Assembly (NCBI GenBank): GCA_963777325.1
Contig: CAVZQE010000001.1
Coordinates: forward strand, 1-64,000
Reading direction: 5' to 3'
DNA: 64,000 nt
Source of the DNA: JAFAXA01 sp963777325
GTDB taxonomy: Bacteria; Pseudomonadota; Alphaproteobacteria; Acetobacterales; Acetobacteraceae
Part shown: one piece after another, positions 35,446 to 43,914 of the stretch
Layout of the letters: the number at the start of each line of letters is the position of its first letter
Position numbering within the stretch: position 1 is the stretch's first letter
Notes under the pieces: model-generated
The model's input: the letters and a program-made list of their open reading frames with translations, nothing else
Databases searched by the model: none
What the model was told of the DNA's origin: nothing
Made by a program: the position numbers and the translations under genes

Positions 35446-36078
35446 CTAAAGCTGGCCCTGCGGCGGGACGGTGCGGCTGGGGAGATCGGCGCGCGGACCG
35501 ACATGCGGACCGGCCTTGGCGAGCGCCCCCGCTCGTGCCGCATCGTCGAGCGAGCGGAAGAAGGTGTAGGACAGCGTGATCGTGTGAATATCGGCGGTGT
35601 TCGGATCGCGCGCGATCGCTGGATCCACCCAGAAACTCAGCGGAAATTGCATCGTCTGTCCGGGCGCGAGCGTCTGCTGATTGAAGCAAAAGCAGGCCGT
35701 CTTGTGGAAATACTTGCCCGCCGTCTCGGGGGTCACGTTGTAGAGCGCAACGCCCGTCACCGGTGTACGGGCCTCGTTCCGGGCGGTGTAGAAGGCGATC
35801 TGCTCCTCGCCGAGCGGCAGGTTCACCGCCGCCTGCGCCGGCTGGAAATGCCAGGGCAGGGCCCGATCGGTATTGGCGTCGAAGCGCACGGTGACACGCT
35901 GCTTCGATGCGCCGGGCGACGCCACTTCACCGACTTTGGGCGTCCCCGCATAGCCTGTCACGGCGCAGAACAGCCGGTAGAGCGGCACGGCAGCAAAGGA
36001 CATGCCGACCATCCCGACGACGACGGCCGCCAGGCCGACGCCCAGGGCCGCGTTGCCGCGCCGTCTCCGTCCGCTCAC
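35446..36078 (-). CDS. ctaG: Cytochrome c oxidase assembly protein CtaG/COX11
   Basis: A 210-residue copper chaperone that delivers copper to the CuB site of aa3-type oxidase subunit I. One membrane helix (AALGVGLAAVVVGMVGMSFA) is followed by a periplasmic Ig-like domain with the copper-binding KTACFCFNQQTL motif (CFCF, about 130) and conserved YNVTPETAGKYFHK. The start codon is GTG 36078, 1 bp after the small membrane protein's stop. Part of ctaC-ctaD-ctaB-small-ctaG. Confidence 0.95.
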   Translation of the reverse strand: MSGRRRRGNAALGVGLAAVVVGMVGMSFAAVPLYRLFCAVTGYAGTPKVGEVASPGASKQRVTVRFDANTDRALPWHFQPAQAAVNLPLGEEQIAFYTARNEARTPVTGVALYNVTPETAGKYFHKTACFCFNQQTLAPGQTMQFPLSFWVDPAIARDPNTADIHTITLSYTFFRSLDDAARAGALAKAGPHVGPRADLPSRTVPPQGQL

Positions 36079-36079
36079 C

Positions 36080-36238
36080 TCAGCCGCCCTTCGACATTTT
36101 CACGACCGTAATCGCGTAGAACAGCACGCAGACCGCGAGCAGCAGCACGAGCAAGGCGAGGTTGCGGCCGCGCCGCCGGCGCGCGAACTCGGCGGGCGAC
36201 GGCGCCGGACCAAGGGCGGGTGGACGCGGATCGGGCAT
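36080..36238 (-). CDS. Small single-span membrane protein of the oxidase operon
   Basis: A 52-residue protein: a Pro-rich cytoplasmic start (MPDPRPPALGPAPSPAEFA), a basic patch (RRRRGRN), then one hydrophobic helix (LALLVLLLAVCVLFYAITVV) and the tail KMSKGG. It lies exactly between ctaB and ctaG with gaps of 10 bp and 1 bp. Proteins of this size and shape occupy this place in many alphaproteobacterial oxidase operons (CoxF-like). It is too short for usual ORF cut-offs but the tight spacing supports it. Confidence 0.82.
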   Translation of the reverse strand: MPDPRPPALGPAPSPAEFARRRRGRNLALLVLLLAVCVLFYAITVVKMSKGG

Positions 36239-36248
36239 CGGAGTGGGA

Positions 36249-37220
36249 TCAGCCAATCAGCCGATCGACCGCGAGGGCGCCGAACAGCAGGAAGAGATAG
36301 GAGATCGAATACTTGAACGCGGCCTTGGCCGGCGCATCGCGGGTAAGGCTCACGCCCGATGCGTCCTGGCGGTCGCGAGCGACACGCCACGACGCGAGCA
36401 GGAACACGAAGCCGAGCGCCGTCGCCGCCACGGCATAAAGCGAGCCGGAAAACCCGACGGCCCAGGGCAGCAGCGAAACCGGCACGAGCAGAAGCGTGTA
36501 GATCACGATCTGCCGCCGCGTCTCCTTGGCGCCGGCGACGACCGGCAACATCGGCACGCCGGCCCGCGCGTAGTCGCCGGAGGCGAACAGCGACAACGAC
36601 CAGAAATGCGGCGGCGTCCAGAAAAAGATGATCGCGAACATCAGCAGCGGCACGAGATCGACCGAGCCCGTGACCGCCGCCCAGCCAATCACTGGGGGAA
36701 AGGCACCCGCCGCCCCGCCGATCACGATGTTCTGTGGCGTCCGGCGCTTCAGCCAGACCGTGTAGACGAAGACATAGAACGCAATGGACAGCGCGAGCAC
36801 GGCCGCGGCGGCCAGGTTGGTCGCGAGATACATGACAATCACGGAGGCCACCGCGAGCGTGACGCCGAACGCGAGCGCGTCCTCTGCGGCGATGCGGCCG
36901 GACGGAATCGGGCGGCGCTGGGTCCGGCGCATGATCGCGTCAATATCGCGATCATACCACATGTTGATTACGCCGGCCGCCCCCGCCGCCACCGTAATGC
37001 AAATCACGGCGGTCACGCCCAGGACGGGATGCAGATGACCCGGCGCGACCAGAAGGCCGATCAGGCCGGTGAACACCACCAGCGTCAGAACGCGTGGCTT
37101 GAGCAGCGTGATCCAGTCACCGACGGACGAGTCCGGGCGGAGCGCGACAGCTTCGGCTGCTTCCGCCCGCTTCAGGACGGGAACGCTTTCCTTGCCAACA
37201 ATCGCTGCCGTATCGCTCAT
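36249..37220 (-). CDS. ctaB: Protoheme IX farnesyltransferase (heme O synthase)
   Basis: A 323-residue UbiA-family membrane prenyltransferase that farnesylates haem B on the way to haem A. The first Asp-rich motif is NMWYDRDIDAIMRRTQRRPI (about 85-104), followed by about eight membrane segments and a second polar motif near WTPPHFWSLSLF. It sits between ctaD and the small membrane protein. No ctaA (haem O to A) is in the window. Confidence 0.95.
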   Translation of the reverse strand: MSDTAAIVGKESVPVLKRAEAAEAVALRPDSSVGDWITLLKPRVLTLVVFTGLIGLLVAPGHLHPVLGVTAVICITVAAGAAGVINMWYDRDIDAIMRRTQRRPIPSGRIAAEDALAFGVTLAVASVIVMYLATNLAAAAVLALSIAFYVFVYTVWLKRRTPQNIVIGGAAGAFPPVIGWAAVTGSVDLVPLLMFAIIFFWTPPHFWSLSLFASGDYARAGVPMLPVVAGAKETRRQIVIYTLLLVPVSLLPWAVGFSGSLYAVAATALGFVFLLASWRVARDRQDASGVSLTRDAPAKAAFKYSISYLFLLFGALAVDRLIG

Positions 37221-37241
37221 GGCGGCTCCATTCCTCCGGGA

Positions 37242-38834
37242 TCAGCGGACCCGCGGCAGCTCCTCAAATGTGTGGAATGGCGGCGGCGAACTGACCGTCC
37301 ATTCTAGGGTGGTCGCGCCTTCGCCCCAGTAGTTGTCCGCCACGTGCGCCTTGGAGGTGAAGGTCTTGTAGACCACAAAGAGAAAGATGACCATGCCGAT
37401 CGCGCTGATGTAGGAGCCGACAGACGAGACGGCGTTCCAGCCCGCGAAAGCCTCGGGATAGTCCGGATAGCGGCGTGGCATGCCGGACAGGCCGAGGAAG
37501 TGCATTGGGAAGAAGGTCAGGTTCACGCCCACGAACGTGACCCAGAAATGCATCCGGGCCCAGAACTCCGGATACTGCCGCCCGGACATCTTGCCGATCC
37601 AGTAGTAGAAGCCGGCGAAGATCGAGAACACCGCCCCGAGCGACAGCACGTAATGGAAATGCGCGACAACGTAGTAGGTGTTGTGCACGATCTGGTCGAT
37701 GCCGGCATTGGCCACAACGACCCCGGTGACGCCGCCGATGGTGAACACGAAGATGAAGCCGATCGCCCAGAGCATCGGCACTTCGAGTTCGATCGACCCG
37801 CCCCACATCGTCGCGATCCAGGAGAAGATTTTGATGCCGGTCGGCACCGCGATGATCAGGGTCGCGGCCATGAAATAGGAGCGCGTATCCACGTCGATGC
37901 CCGAGACGAACATGTGGTGCGCCCAGACGACGAAACCGACGACGCCGATCGCGACCATGGCGTAGGCCATGCCGAGATAGCCGAAAATCGGCTTGCGCGA
38001 GAACGTCGACACGACGTGGCTGACGATCCCGAAGCCCGGCAGGATCATGATATAGACTTCGGGGTGGCCGAAGAACCAGAACAGATGCTGGAACAGCACC
38101 GGATCGCCGCCGCCGGCCGGATCGAAGAAGGCCGTGCCGAAGTTGCGGTCCGTGATCAGCATCGTGATCGCCCCCGCCAGGACCGGGACCGCCAAGAGGA
38201 GCAGGAAGGCGGTCACCAGCTCCGCCCACACGAACAGCGGCATCTTGTGCAGCGTCATGCCGGGCGCGCGCATGTTGAAGATCGTGGTTATGAAATTGAT
38301 CGAGGCGAGCAGGGAGCTGATACCCGCGAGATGGAGCGAGAACAGCGTCAGATCCATTCCCGGGCCCGGCTCGTAGGTCATGTTCGAGAGCGGCGGATAC
38401 AGGGTCCAGCCGGTTCCGGATTCACCCAGGAACAGCCCAGTCAACAGCATCCCGAGGGCCGGCACGAGCAGCCAGAAACTGATGTTGTTCAGGCGCGGAA
38501 AGGCCATGTCTGGCGCACCGATCATCATCGGCACAAACCAGTTCCCGAACCCGCCGATCAGCGCCGGCATGATGGCCATGAAGATCATGATCAGCCCGTG
38601 GGCCGTCACGATCGTGTTCCACTCCTGGCCGCTGGTCACGAGCGTGTTGCCTGGGCTCTGAAGCTGCGCCCGCATGATGACCGACAGGATCAGACCAATC
38701 GTGCCCGAGATGGTGGCGAAGCCTAGGTAGAGCGTGCCGATATCCTTGTGATTGGTGCTGAACAGCCAGCGGGCCACGAAGCCGGGCTTATGCTCGTGGT
38801 GGTCATGGGCATGGTCGTGTGTCGTAACCGACAT
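37242..38834 (-). CDS. ctaD: Cytochrome c oxidase subunit I
   Basis: A 530-residue, 12-helix catalytic subunit of aa3-type oxidase. The N-terminus is His/Asp-rich (HDHAHDHHEHK). Haem and CuB ligands are seen as TAHGLIMIF, FWFFGHPEVYIMILPGFG (with the cross-linked His-Tyr pair HPEVY), WAHHMFVSG (two CuB His) and VAHFHYVLSLGA (haem a3 and a His). The HPEVY and the K-channel Lys-containing block indicate an A-type oxidase. ATG 38834; an upstream frame extension to 38855 lacks conservation. Confidence 0.97.
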   Translation of the reverse strand: MSVTTHDHAHDHHEHKPGFVARWLFSTNHKDIGTLYLGFATISGTIGLILSVIMRAQLQSPGNTLVTSGQEWNTIVTAHGLIMIFMAIMPALIGGFGNWFVPMMIGAPDMAFPRLNNISFWLLVPALGMLLTGLFLGESGTGWTLYPPLSNMTYEPGPGMDLTLFSLHLAGISSLLASINFITTIFNMRAPGMTLHKMPLFVWAELVTAFLLLLAVPVLAGAITMLITDRNFGTAFFDPAGGGDPVLFQHLFWFFGHPEVYIMILPGFGIVSHVVSTFSRKPIFGYLGMAYAMVAIGVVGFVVWAHHMFVSGIDVDTRSYFMAATLIIAVPTGIKIFSWIATMWGGSIELEVPMLWAIGFIFVFTIGGVTGVVVANAGIDQIVHNTYYVVAHFHYVLSLGAVFSIFAGFYYWIGKMSGRQYPEFWARMHFWVTFVGVNLTFFPMHFLGLSGMPRRYPDYPEAFAGWNAVSSVGSYISAIGMVIFLFVVYKTFTSKAHVADNYWGEGATTLEWTVSSPPPFHTFEELPRVR

Positions 38835-38867
38835 CTGGGTAGCTCCTTCACGCACCGACGAGACGGG

Positions 38868-39731
38868 TCAGTGCTGGCCCTCGGCAACGGCGGACGCTAG
38901 CTTCTCCGGGCCTTCCGTTCCGGGGTTGGGCGCGGCGTCCGAGAACTTGGTCTTGGCCTGCTCGACCCAGGCATCGAATTCCTTGGCCGGCACCGCCCGG
39001 ACGACGATCGGCATGCGGCTGTGATTGGTGCCGCAGATCTGGTTGCACTCGCCGTAATACGTGCCGGGCTTGTCGGCGCGGAACCACGTCTCGATCGTCC
39101 GGCCCGGAATAGCGTAGCGCTGCACCCCGAGCGAGGGGATGAACCAGCTATGGATCACGTCGCCGCTGGTCTGCAGAACCCGGATGTTCTTCTCGGCCGG
39201 CACGACGAGTTCGTTATCGACGGTGAGCAGCCGCATCTGGCCGGGCTTCAACTGATCGTCCGGCACGATGTAGCTGGAGAAGTCCAGGTTCCCCTTATCG
39301 GGATAGGTATATTCCCAGTACCACTGATGGCCCGTAACCTTCACGGTCAGGTCCGCGTCCCGCGTCCGATCCTCGTAATAGACGAGCCGGAAGGAGGGGA
39401 TGGCGATCACGACCAGGATGAGCACCGGAAGCACTGTCCAGGCGATCTCGAGCAACGTGTTATGGCTGGTGCGGCTCGGGTTCGGGTTGCGCTTGGCGCG
39501 GTAGCGCCAGACGCACCAAGCCAGCAGCCCGCCGACGAACAGCGTGATCAGGGTAATGATGATCAGCACGAGGTTGTGCAGCCAAATGATTTCCCGCTTC
39601 ACCGGGCTGAAACCCGGCTGCATCCCCATTTCCCAGGGACGTGGCGCCTGGGCCATTGCGACGGGCGCGGCCAGCATCATCGTCAACAGGGTCAGAACCA
39701 GTGCGGAGAAACGCCGCTCGTATCGCTGCAT
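38868..39731 (-). CDS. ctaC: Cytochrome c oxidase subunit II
   Basis: A 287-residue precursor with a signal peptide (LLTMMLAAPVAMAQ), two membrane helices (LVLIIITLITLFVGGLLAW; IAWTVLPVLILVVIAIPS) and a periplasmic cupredoxin domain. The binuclear CuA ligands are HSWFIP (His) and GECNQICGTNHSRMPIVV (two Cys, His, Met). The residue between the Cys pair is Gln where many homologues have Glu; this ligates through its backbone, so CuA should form. ATG 39731 is chosen because gaggtg stands 8 bp upstream. No c-type haem motif is present. Confidence 0.95.
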   Translation of the reverse strand: MQRYERRFSALVLTLLTMMLAAPVAMAQAPRPWEMGMQPGFSPVKREIIWLHNLVLIIITLITLFVGGLLAWCVWRYRAKRNPNPSRTSHNTLLEIAWTVLPVLILVVIAIPSFRLVYYEDRTRDADLTVKVTGHQWYWEYTYPDKGNLDFSSYIVPDDQLKPGQMRLLTVDNELVVPAEKNIRVLQTSGDVIHSWFIPSLGVQRYAIPGRTIETWFRADKPGTYYGECNQICGTNHSRMPIVVRAVPAKEFDAWVEQAKTKFSDAAPNPGTEGPEKLASAVAEGQH

Positions 39732-39891
39732 CCGCCAATCACCTCGCATGCGTCCGGGAACACCCGCCCGGCCAGGCTTTTCGAGGTCCGTCCCGACTGG
39801 CTCGCCTCGGCCTCTCCGCTACTAGAGACGTGCCACTATATCAAGCCGTTGACGAAAGCGGAAACACTCCCAGCGCACGCGCGCCGCCGGA

Positions 39892-40566
39892 TCAGTTCGA
39901 CAATTGCGCGAGGGTGAAGATGCCGAAGGGGGGCACGGGCGACGTGCGGACGCGCGCCCGGTCCCCGTCCCTGAACAGCGCATCGGTCGAAAAATCCGGA
40001 TGCCAGCCGAGCTTGTGAGAAGCGGGGGCCATGGCCCGCTCGACCCACCAGCGGGTGCCGCGCTCGGCCGCGAAATGGTTCACGAACAGCAGCCAACCGC
40101 CAGGCCTGACGACCCGCTTCATCTCGGCCAGCAGCTTGCGCGGATCGGGCACGACGGAGGCCACGAACATGGCAACCGCGACGTCGAACGCGGAGTCCGG
40201 CAAATCCATCGCCTCCGCATCCATCTCGTGCAGCCCGTCGACATGGTCGAGCCGCAGGCTCTCGACCCGGCCGCGCGCCTTGGCAAGCATCTCCGCCGAG
40301 AGATCGATACCCGTAATGCGCTTGCCCGGCCTGTAATGCGGCAAGGCGAGGCCGGTCCCCACCCCAACCTCGAGTACGTGCGTTCCAGGCAGGCTGTTCA
40401 CCAGCGCCACGGCCCGCCGCCGCCCGAAGGCCGAAACGCCGCCGAACACGAAATCGTAAACCCCGGCCCAGCGGCGATAAGCGGCCCTTACCGCCTCCGC
40501 GTCGAGCGGAGCGTGTGGAACGACGCCAGGGCCGCCCCTGCGAGGCGTATTGACAGCATGACTCAT
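39892..40566 (-). CDS. pmtA: Phosphatidylethanolamine N-methyltransferase, Rhodobacter-type PmtA
   Basis: A 224-residue soluble SAM methyltransferase. AYRRWAGVYDFVFGG leads to SAM motif I THVLEVGVGTGLALPHY, the acidic loop ITGIDLSAEMLAKARGRV and a long VVRPGGWLLFVNHF strand. This combination is characteristic of Rhodobacter-type PmtA, which makes phosphatidylcholine from phosphatidylethanolamine. ATG 40566; longer upstream starts are not conserved. A ubiquinone methylase-like role cannot be fully excluded. Confidence 0.78.
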   Translation of the reverse strand: MSHAVNTPRRGGPGVVPHAPLDAEAVRAAYRRWAGVYDFVFGGVSAFGRRRAVALVNSLPGTHVLEVGVGTGLALPHYRPGKRITGIDLSAEMLAKARGRVESLRLDHVDGLHEMDAEAMDLPDSAFDVAVAMFVASVVPDPRKLLAEMKRVVRPGGWLLFVNHFAAERGTRWWVERAMAPASHKLGWHPDFSTDALFRDGDRARVRTSPVPPFGIFTLAQLSN

Positions 40567-40672
40567 ACGGCGATCTCGACCCCCTCGCCGCTGCCTAGAC
40601 GGACGCGGCTCCCGGCGCAAGGCCCCTATTCCCGCGCGGAGCCGGAGCGGGACTGGTTCAGACGGTCTGAAA

Positions 40673-40888
40673 TCAGTCGGACGGGCTGAGATTGACCGCG
40701 GCGCTGCGGCCATTCTGTTGCTGCTCAATCTCGAAGCCGATCTTCTGGCCCTCGTCCAAACTCCGCAATCCAGCTTTCTGGACCGCGCTGATGTGAACGA
40801 AGATGTCCTTGCCCCCGCTATCGGGCGCTATGAAGCCGTAGCCTTTCGTGGGGTTGAACCATTTCACCGTTCCCCTGGGCATGGACAC
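40673..40888 (-). CDS. Cold-shock domain protein, CspA family
   Basis: A 71-residue OB-fold nucleic acid chaperone. RNP1 is KGYGFIAPD and RNP2 is DIFVHISAV, followed by the EGQKIGFEIEQQQNGRSAAVNL strand typical of the family. Start at 40888 or two codons later (MPRGTVKWF). It has about 170 bp of untranslated sequence upstream, as usual for regulated cold-shock mRNAs. No specific element could be identified there. Confidence 0.94.
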   Translation of the reverse strand: MSMPRGTVKWFNPTKGYGFIAPDSGGKDIFVHISAVQKAGLRSLDEGQKIGFEIEQQQNGRSAAVNLSPSD

Positions 40889-41061
40889 GTCGCCTTTCTG
40901 CTTTCCAGCGGATTGCGTCGCGTAAACAAGCGCCCAACCCGCGGCGTTGCGGGGACCGCCGTCCCCGGGACGGCAGCCCTCATCGCGCGCAGGCCTGCCG
41001 CGCCTGGGACGATAACCGGGGAAAGTGACGGCCGCAACGAATCCGTTGCGGCCAAGACTAT

Positions 41062-41613
41062 TCAGGCAGCGTCCTCGTGCCGGTCACGGACCCTGACATA
41101 CGCGAGCTTGGCGTGTTCCTCGCAGTAGGGCTTGCCAGGGACAGAGTCGTCACAGCAGAAACGAAAGCTCTTCGAGCCCGGCTCCCCCAAGGGCCAGCAG
41201 CAGGCGATGGTGCGGCCATACGTCCGGGGCAGTCCCTGCACGCGCGTGGCGGGCGCCACCAGCGGCTGGACGGTGCGGCGCGGCGCGAGATCCGTTCCCG
41301 CACGCTCGCCGGCAGGCTGCTCCGCCAGCGACCGGGTCGCGGCGGCACCGGACCCGGCCGGGGGCGGGGCTGCGGTGCTGGTCAGGGGAGGCAGGGTCGG
41401 CCCTGCGGTCCGACGGGGCTGCGCGCGGCGGCTGCCGCCATTCGGACCGGCCTCGCGACGGATCGGCGACGGCCGGGACGGCAGATCGAGGCGATGCGCC
41501 TTGCCGACCACCGCGTTCTTGGAGATGCCGAGCCGGCGGCCGATCTCGGCCGTGGAATGACCCTCCGACCAGAGCATGCGGAGGCGGCCGATGACTTCCT
41601 CGCTCCACTCCAT
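41062..41613 (-). CDS. gcrA: GcrA family cell cycle regulator
   Basis: A 183-residue alphaproteobacterial transcription factor that binds sigma70 and GANTC-methylated promoters. The N-terminal HTH is WSEEVIGRLRMLWSEGHSTA then EIGRRLGISKNAVVGKAHRL. A long Pro/Ala-rich linker (65-125) leads to the conserved C-terminal block QPLVAPA then IACCWPLGEPGSKSFRFCCD then KPYCEEHAKLAY, with its Cys cluster. ATG 41613. GcrA is a lineage marker for alphaproteobacteria. Confidence 0.95.
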   Translation of the reverse strand: MEWSEEVIGRLRMLWSEGHSTAEIGRRLGISKNAVVGKAHRLDLPSRPSPIRREAGPNGGSRRAQPRRTAGPTLPPLTSTAAPPPAGSGAAATRSLAEQPAGERAGTDLAPRRTVQPLVAPATRVQGLPRTYGRTIACCWPLGEPGSKSFRFCCDDSVPGKPYCEEHAKLAYVRVRDRHEDAA

Positions 41614-41733
41614 CTTGGGGTCTCCTGCTCTCGTGAACCCAAGATACGGTATCGCGCCCGGAGTTCTGGCACAACGGCGAACAGAGGGCGGCACACAAAA
41701 ACTTGTGGACAACTGCGGTCCGGCTAGCAAGAC

Positions 41734-42652
41734 CTAGTAGCCGGATTCCAGACGCCCCGCTTCGGCCATCGCCTGACGAAGCGCCGCGACCGTCTGCGCG
41801 ATCGCACTGCGCGCTTCGGGCAGACGCGGGAAGATTGGGAACACGTGCGGCACCACCGGCCACACGGTCAGTTCCACAGGCGTACCAGCGGCGCGGGCGC
41901 GGGCCGCGAGGCGGGTAGAGTCGTCGAGCAGCACCTCGTTCGCCCCGACGTGGATGGTGAGCGGCGGTAGTCCATGCAGGTCGGCGTAGAGCGGAGAGGC
42001 GAGCGGCGTGCAAGGATCGGCGTCCCCCAAATAGAGCGGGACCACGCGCGCGACGTCCTTCGCATGGAACATGGCGTCCTTGCCGTCATTGATCACGAGC
42101 GACCCGCCGGTGCCCGCGAGAATCCGTCCAGGGCGAGAACAGGGCCGCGCCCGCGGGAAGCCGGTCGCCCGCGTCCCGCAACGCGACCAGCAATGCGAGC
42201 GCGAGGCCGCCGCCCGCGGAATCGCCCGCAACCGCCATCCGCGCCGGCTCCGCGCAGGCGGCGAGCAGCCCGCGATAGGCGGCGAGCGCGTCCTCCACCG
42301 CGGCCGGGAACGGGTGCTCCGGGGCGAGGCGGTAGTCCGGCGCGACCACGCGGAATCCGGTCCGCGCGAAAGCGCCGGTGATTGTTCTGTGAGTCGCAGG
42401 CGAGCAGCCCATATAGCCGCCGCCGTGCAAATAGAGCAGCAAGGGCGCGTCGGGCGGAGCGTCCGGCTTGGCGATCCGCTCGACCGGCACTCCGCCCTCC
42501 TCGCCCGTCTCGATCCGCAGATCCCTCGGCCTCGCGACGGGATTGGCGGCGATGGCGTCGCGGGCGCCCTGGACGTCCGTGATCGCGCCCATCTTGCGCT
42601 TGAGACGCCATTTCAGGATCGGGACAAGGAGATGCGCCTGCCAGCTCGCCAT
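41734..42652 (-). pseudogene. HSL-type alpha/beta hydrolase (esterase), frameshifted
   Basis: The first frame, from ATG 42652, gives LLLYLHGGGYMGCSPATHR (HGGG oxyanion), VVAPDYRLAPEHPFPAAVED, the nucleophile in MAVAGDSAGGGLALALLVAL and ALFSPWTD. One extra T near 42121 then throws it off. The second frame resumes LAGTGGSLVINDGKDAMF, LYLGDADPCTPLASPLYADL and TIHVGANEVLLDDSTRLAAR (Asp) with the catalytic His in WPVVPHVFPIF. The joined product, about 305 residues, would be a normal hormone-sensitive-lipase-group esterase. Decay or a sequencing indel. Confidence 0.85.
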
Positions 42653-42711
42653 CTCAGTTCCGCGCCTTCATGTAGGTCCGATCCGCCAAGACCGAGAGAC
42701 TGCTCGCGCTT

Positions 42712-43911
42712 TCACCGTGCCGGACCGAAGCGGGCGTAGAGCTCGGCCGAGGCGCTTTTCAGCGCTTCGTCGGCTTTTGGGCCGCCCAGGTTCGTGACCA
42801 GCACCATCCCGAAATCATGCGCCGGCTGCAGCATGATGTAGGCGAGGTTCATGCCGTTGGAGCCGCCGTGGAACACGAATGGCTCCTTCGAAATCGGGAG
42901 CGACACCTCGCCCCAGCCGAGAGCGTAGCTCCCGCTCGGCGGCGTACCGGGCGGCGCGTCCGGACGCAGCATCCGAACGACCGGCGTCTGCATTTTCTTC
43001 ATCGTGGCGGGCGAGACCAGGGCAGGTTCCCGTTTGCCCTGGCCCGCGCTCCAGGCGGCCCAGCGGGCGAAATCACGCAACGACAGATGTACCGTTCCGG
43101 CCGGACCGAGCACGGCCGGATTGTCGCCATCCGGCCCGGCCAGCATCGGCTTCGATGTGCCGTCCGGAAGCGGCAGATGCCCGAGCGGCGCGTCCACCCG
43201 TCCCATCGTCGATTGCGGCCCGAAGCCGGCGGTGCGGAGATCGAGCGGATCGAACAGGCGCGTTGCGGCCAGCTCTTCCCAGGTCTTTCCCGTGACCCGC
43301 TCCAGCATCGCACCCGCCGTGACGTAGCCCATATTCGCGTAGGCGAACGCCGTGCCGGGTTTCGTCCCGGGCGCCCGCTTGCCGATCTCGGAGACGAGCC
43401 AATGCCGCGTCTCGTCGAGATTTTCGCCGCCGCGCCCGAAGCTCTCGAGCAGCAGCCTGTTCGTGCCGTCGTCATCGCCCGGAATGCCACCTGTATGGGA
43501 CAGCAGCTGTTCGAGCGTGATCGCGCGGAAGGCCGGGTCCAGACCCGGCGCGAGATCGGCCAGCGCCTCCCCGACCGTCATGTTCCAACGCATCCTGCCT
43601 TCTTCCACGAGCATGGCCGCGAGCAGCGCCGTCATCGCCTTGCCGTCGGAGCCGATATGGAAGCGATCGTCCGGCGTGACCGGTGTGTCGGTGCCCACCC
43701 GCCTTGTGCCGGCCGCGCCGATCGCGACGATCCGGCCGTCCTGCACCACCGCCGCCCCGATCGCGGGCAGGCCGAACCGCGCCAGACACGGGCGCAGCGT
43801 CTCGTCGAGGCCAGCCGGCGCGGGTTCGCCCGCGCCGGCTGCCGGCGTGGCGGTGGCGAGCACCGCAAGCGGCAGCGCACCGAGAGCACGGCGTGGGACG
43901 GCGATCGGCAT
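42712..43911 (-). CDS. Serine hydrolase of the class C beta-lactamase family, exported
   Basis: A 399-residue protein with a signal peptide (ALGALPLAVLATATPAAGAG). The active-site motifs are FHIGSDGKAMTALL (SxxK as SDGK), YANMGYVTAGAML (YxN) and HGGSNGMNLAY, where HxG stands in for KTG as in esterase-type relatives. The family covers D-aminopeptidases, esterases and cell-wall-related enzymes; true beta-lactamase activity is not indicated. It starts 3 bp after the preceding gene and closes a four-gene run of envelope genes. Confidence 0.87.
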   Translation of the reverse strand: MPIAVPRRALGALPLAVLATATPAAGAGEPAPAGLDETLRPCLARFGLPAIGAAVVQDGRIVAIGAAGTRRVGTDTPVTPDDRFHIGSDGKAMTALLAAMLVEEGRMRWNMTVGEALADLAPGLDPAFRAITLEQLLSHTGGIPGDDDGTNRLLLESFGRGGENLDETRHWLVSEIGKRAPGTKPGTAFAYANMGYVTAGAMLERVTGKTWEELAATRLFDPLDLRTAGFGPQSTMGRVDAPLGHLPLPDGTSKPMLAGPDGDNPAVLGPAGTVHLSLRDFARWAAWSAGQGKREPALVSPATMKKMQTPVVRMLRPDAPPGTPPSGSYALGWGEVSLPISKEPFVFHGGSNGMNLAYIMLQPAHDFGMVLVTNLGGPKADEALKSASAELYARFGPAR

Positions 43912-43914
43912 GCT

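Noticed and set aside
42712..43911. Antibiotic-resistance beta-lactamase
   Set aside because: The SDGK/YAN motifs fit the broad serine hydrolase family and the third motif is HGGSNG rather than KTG, so an esterase or peptidase-like role is more likely.
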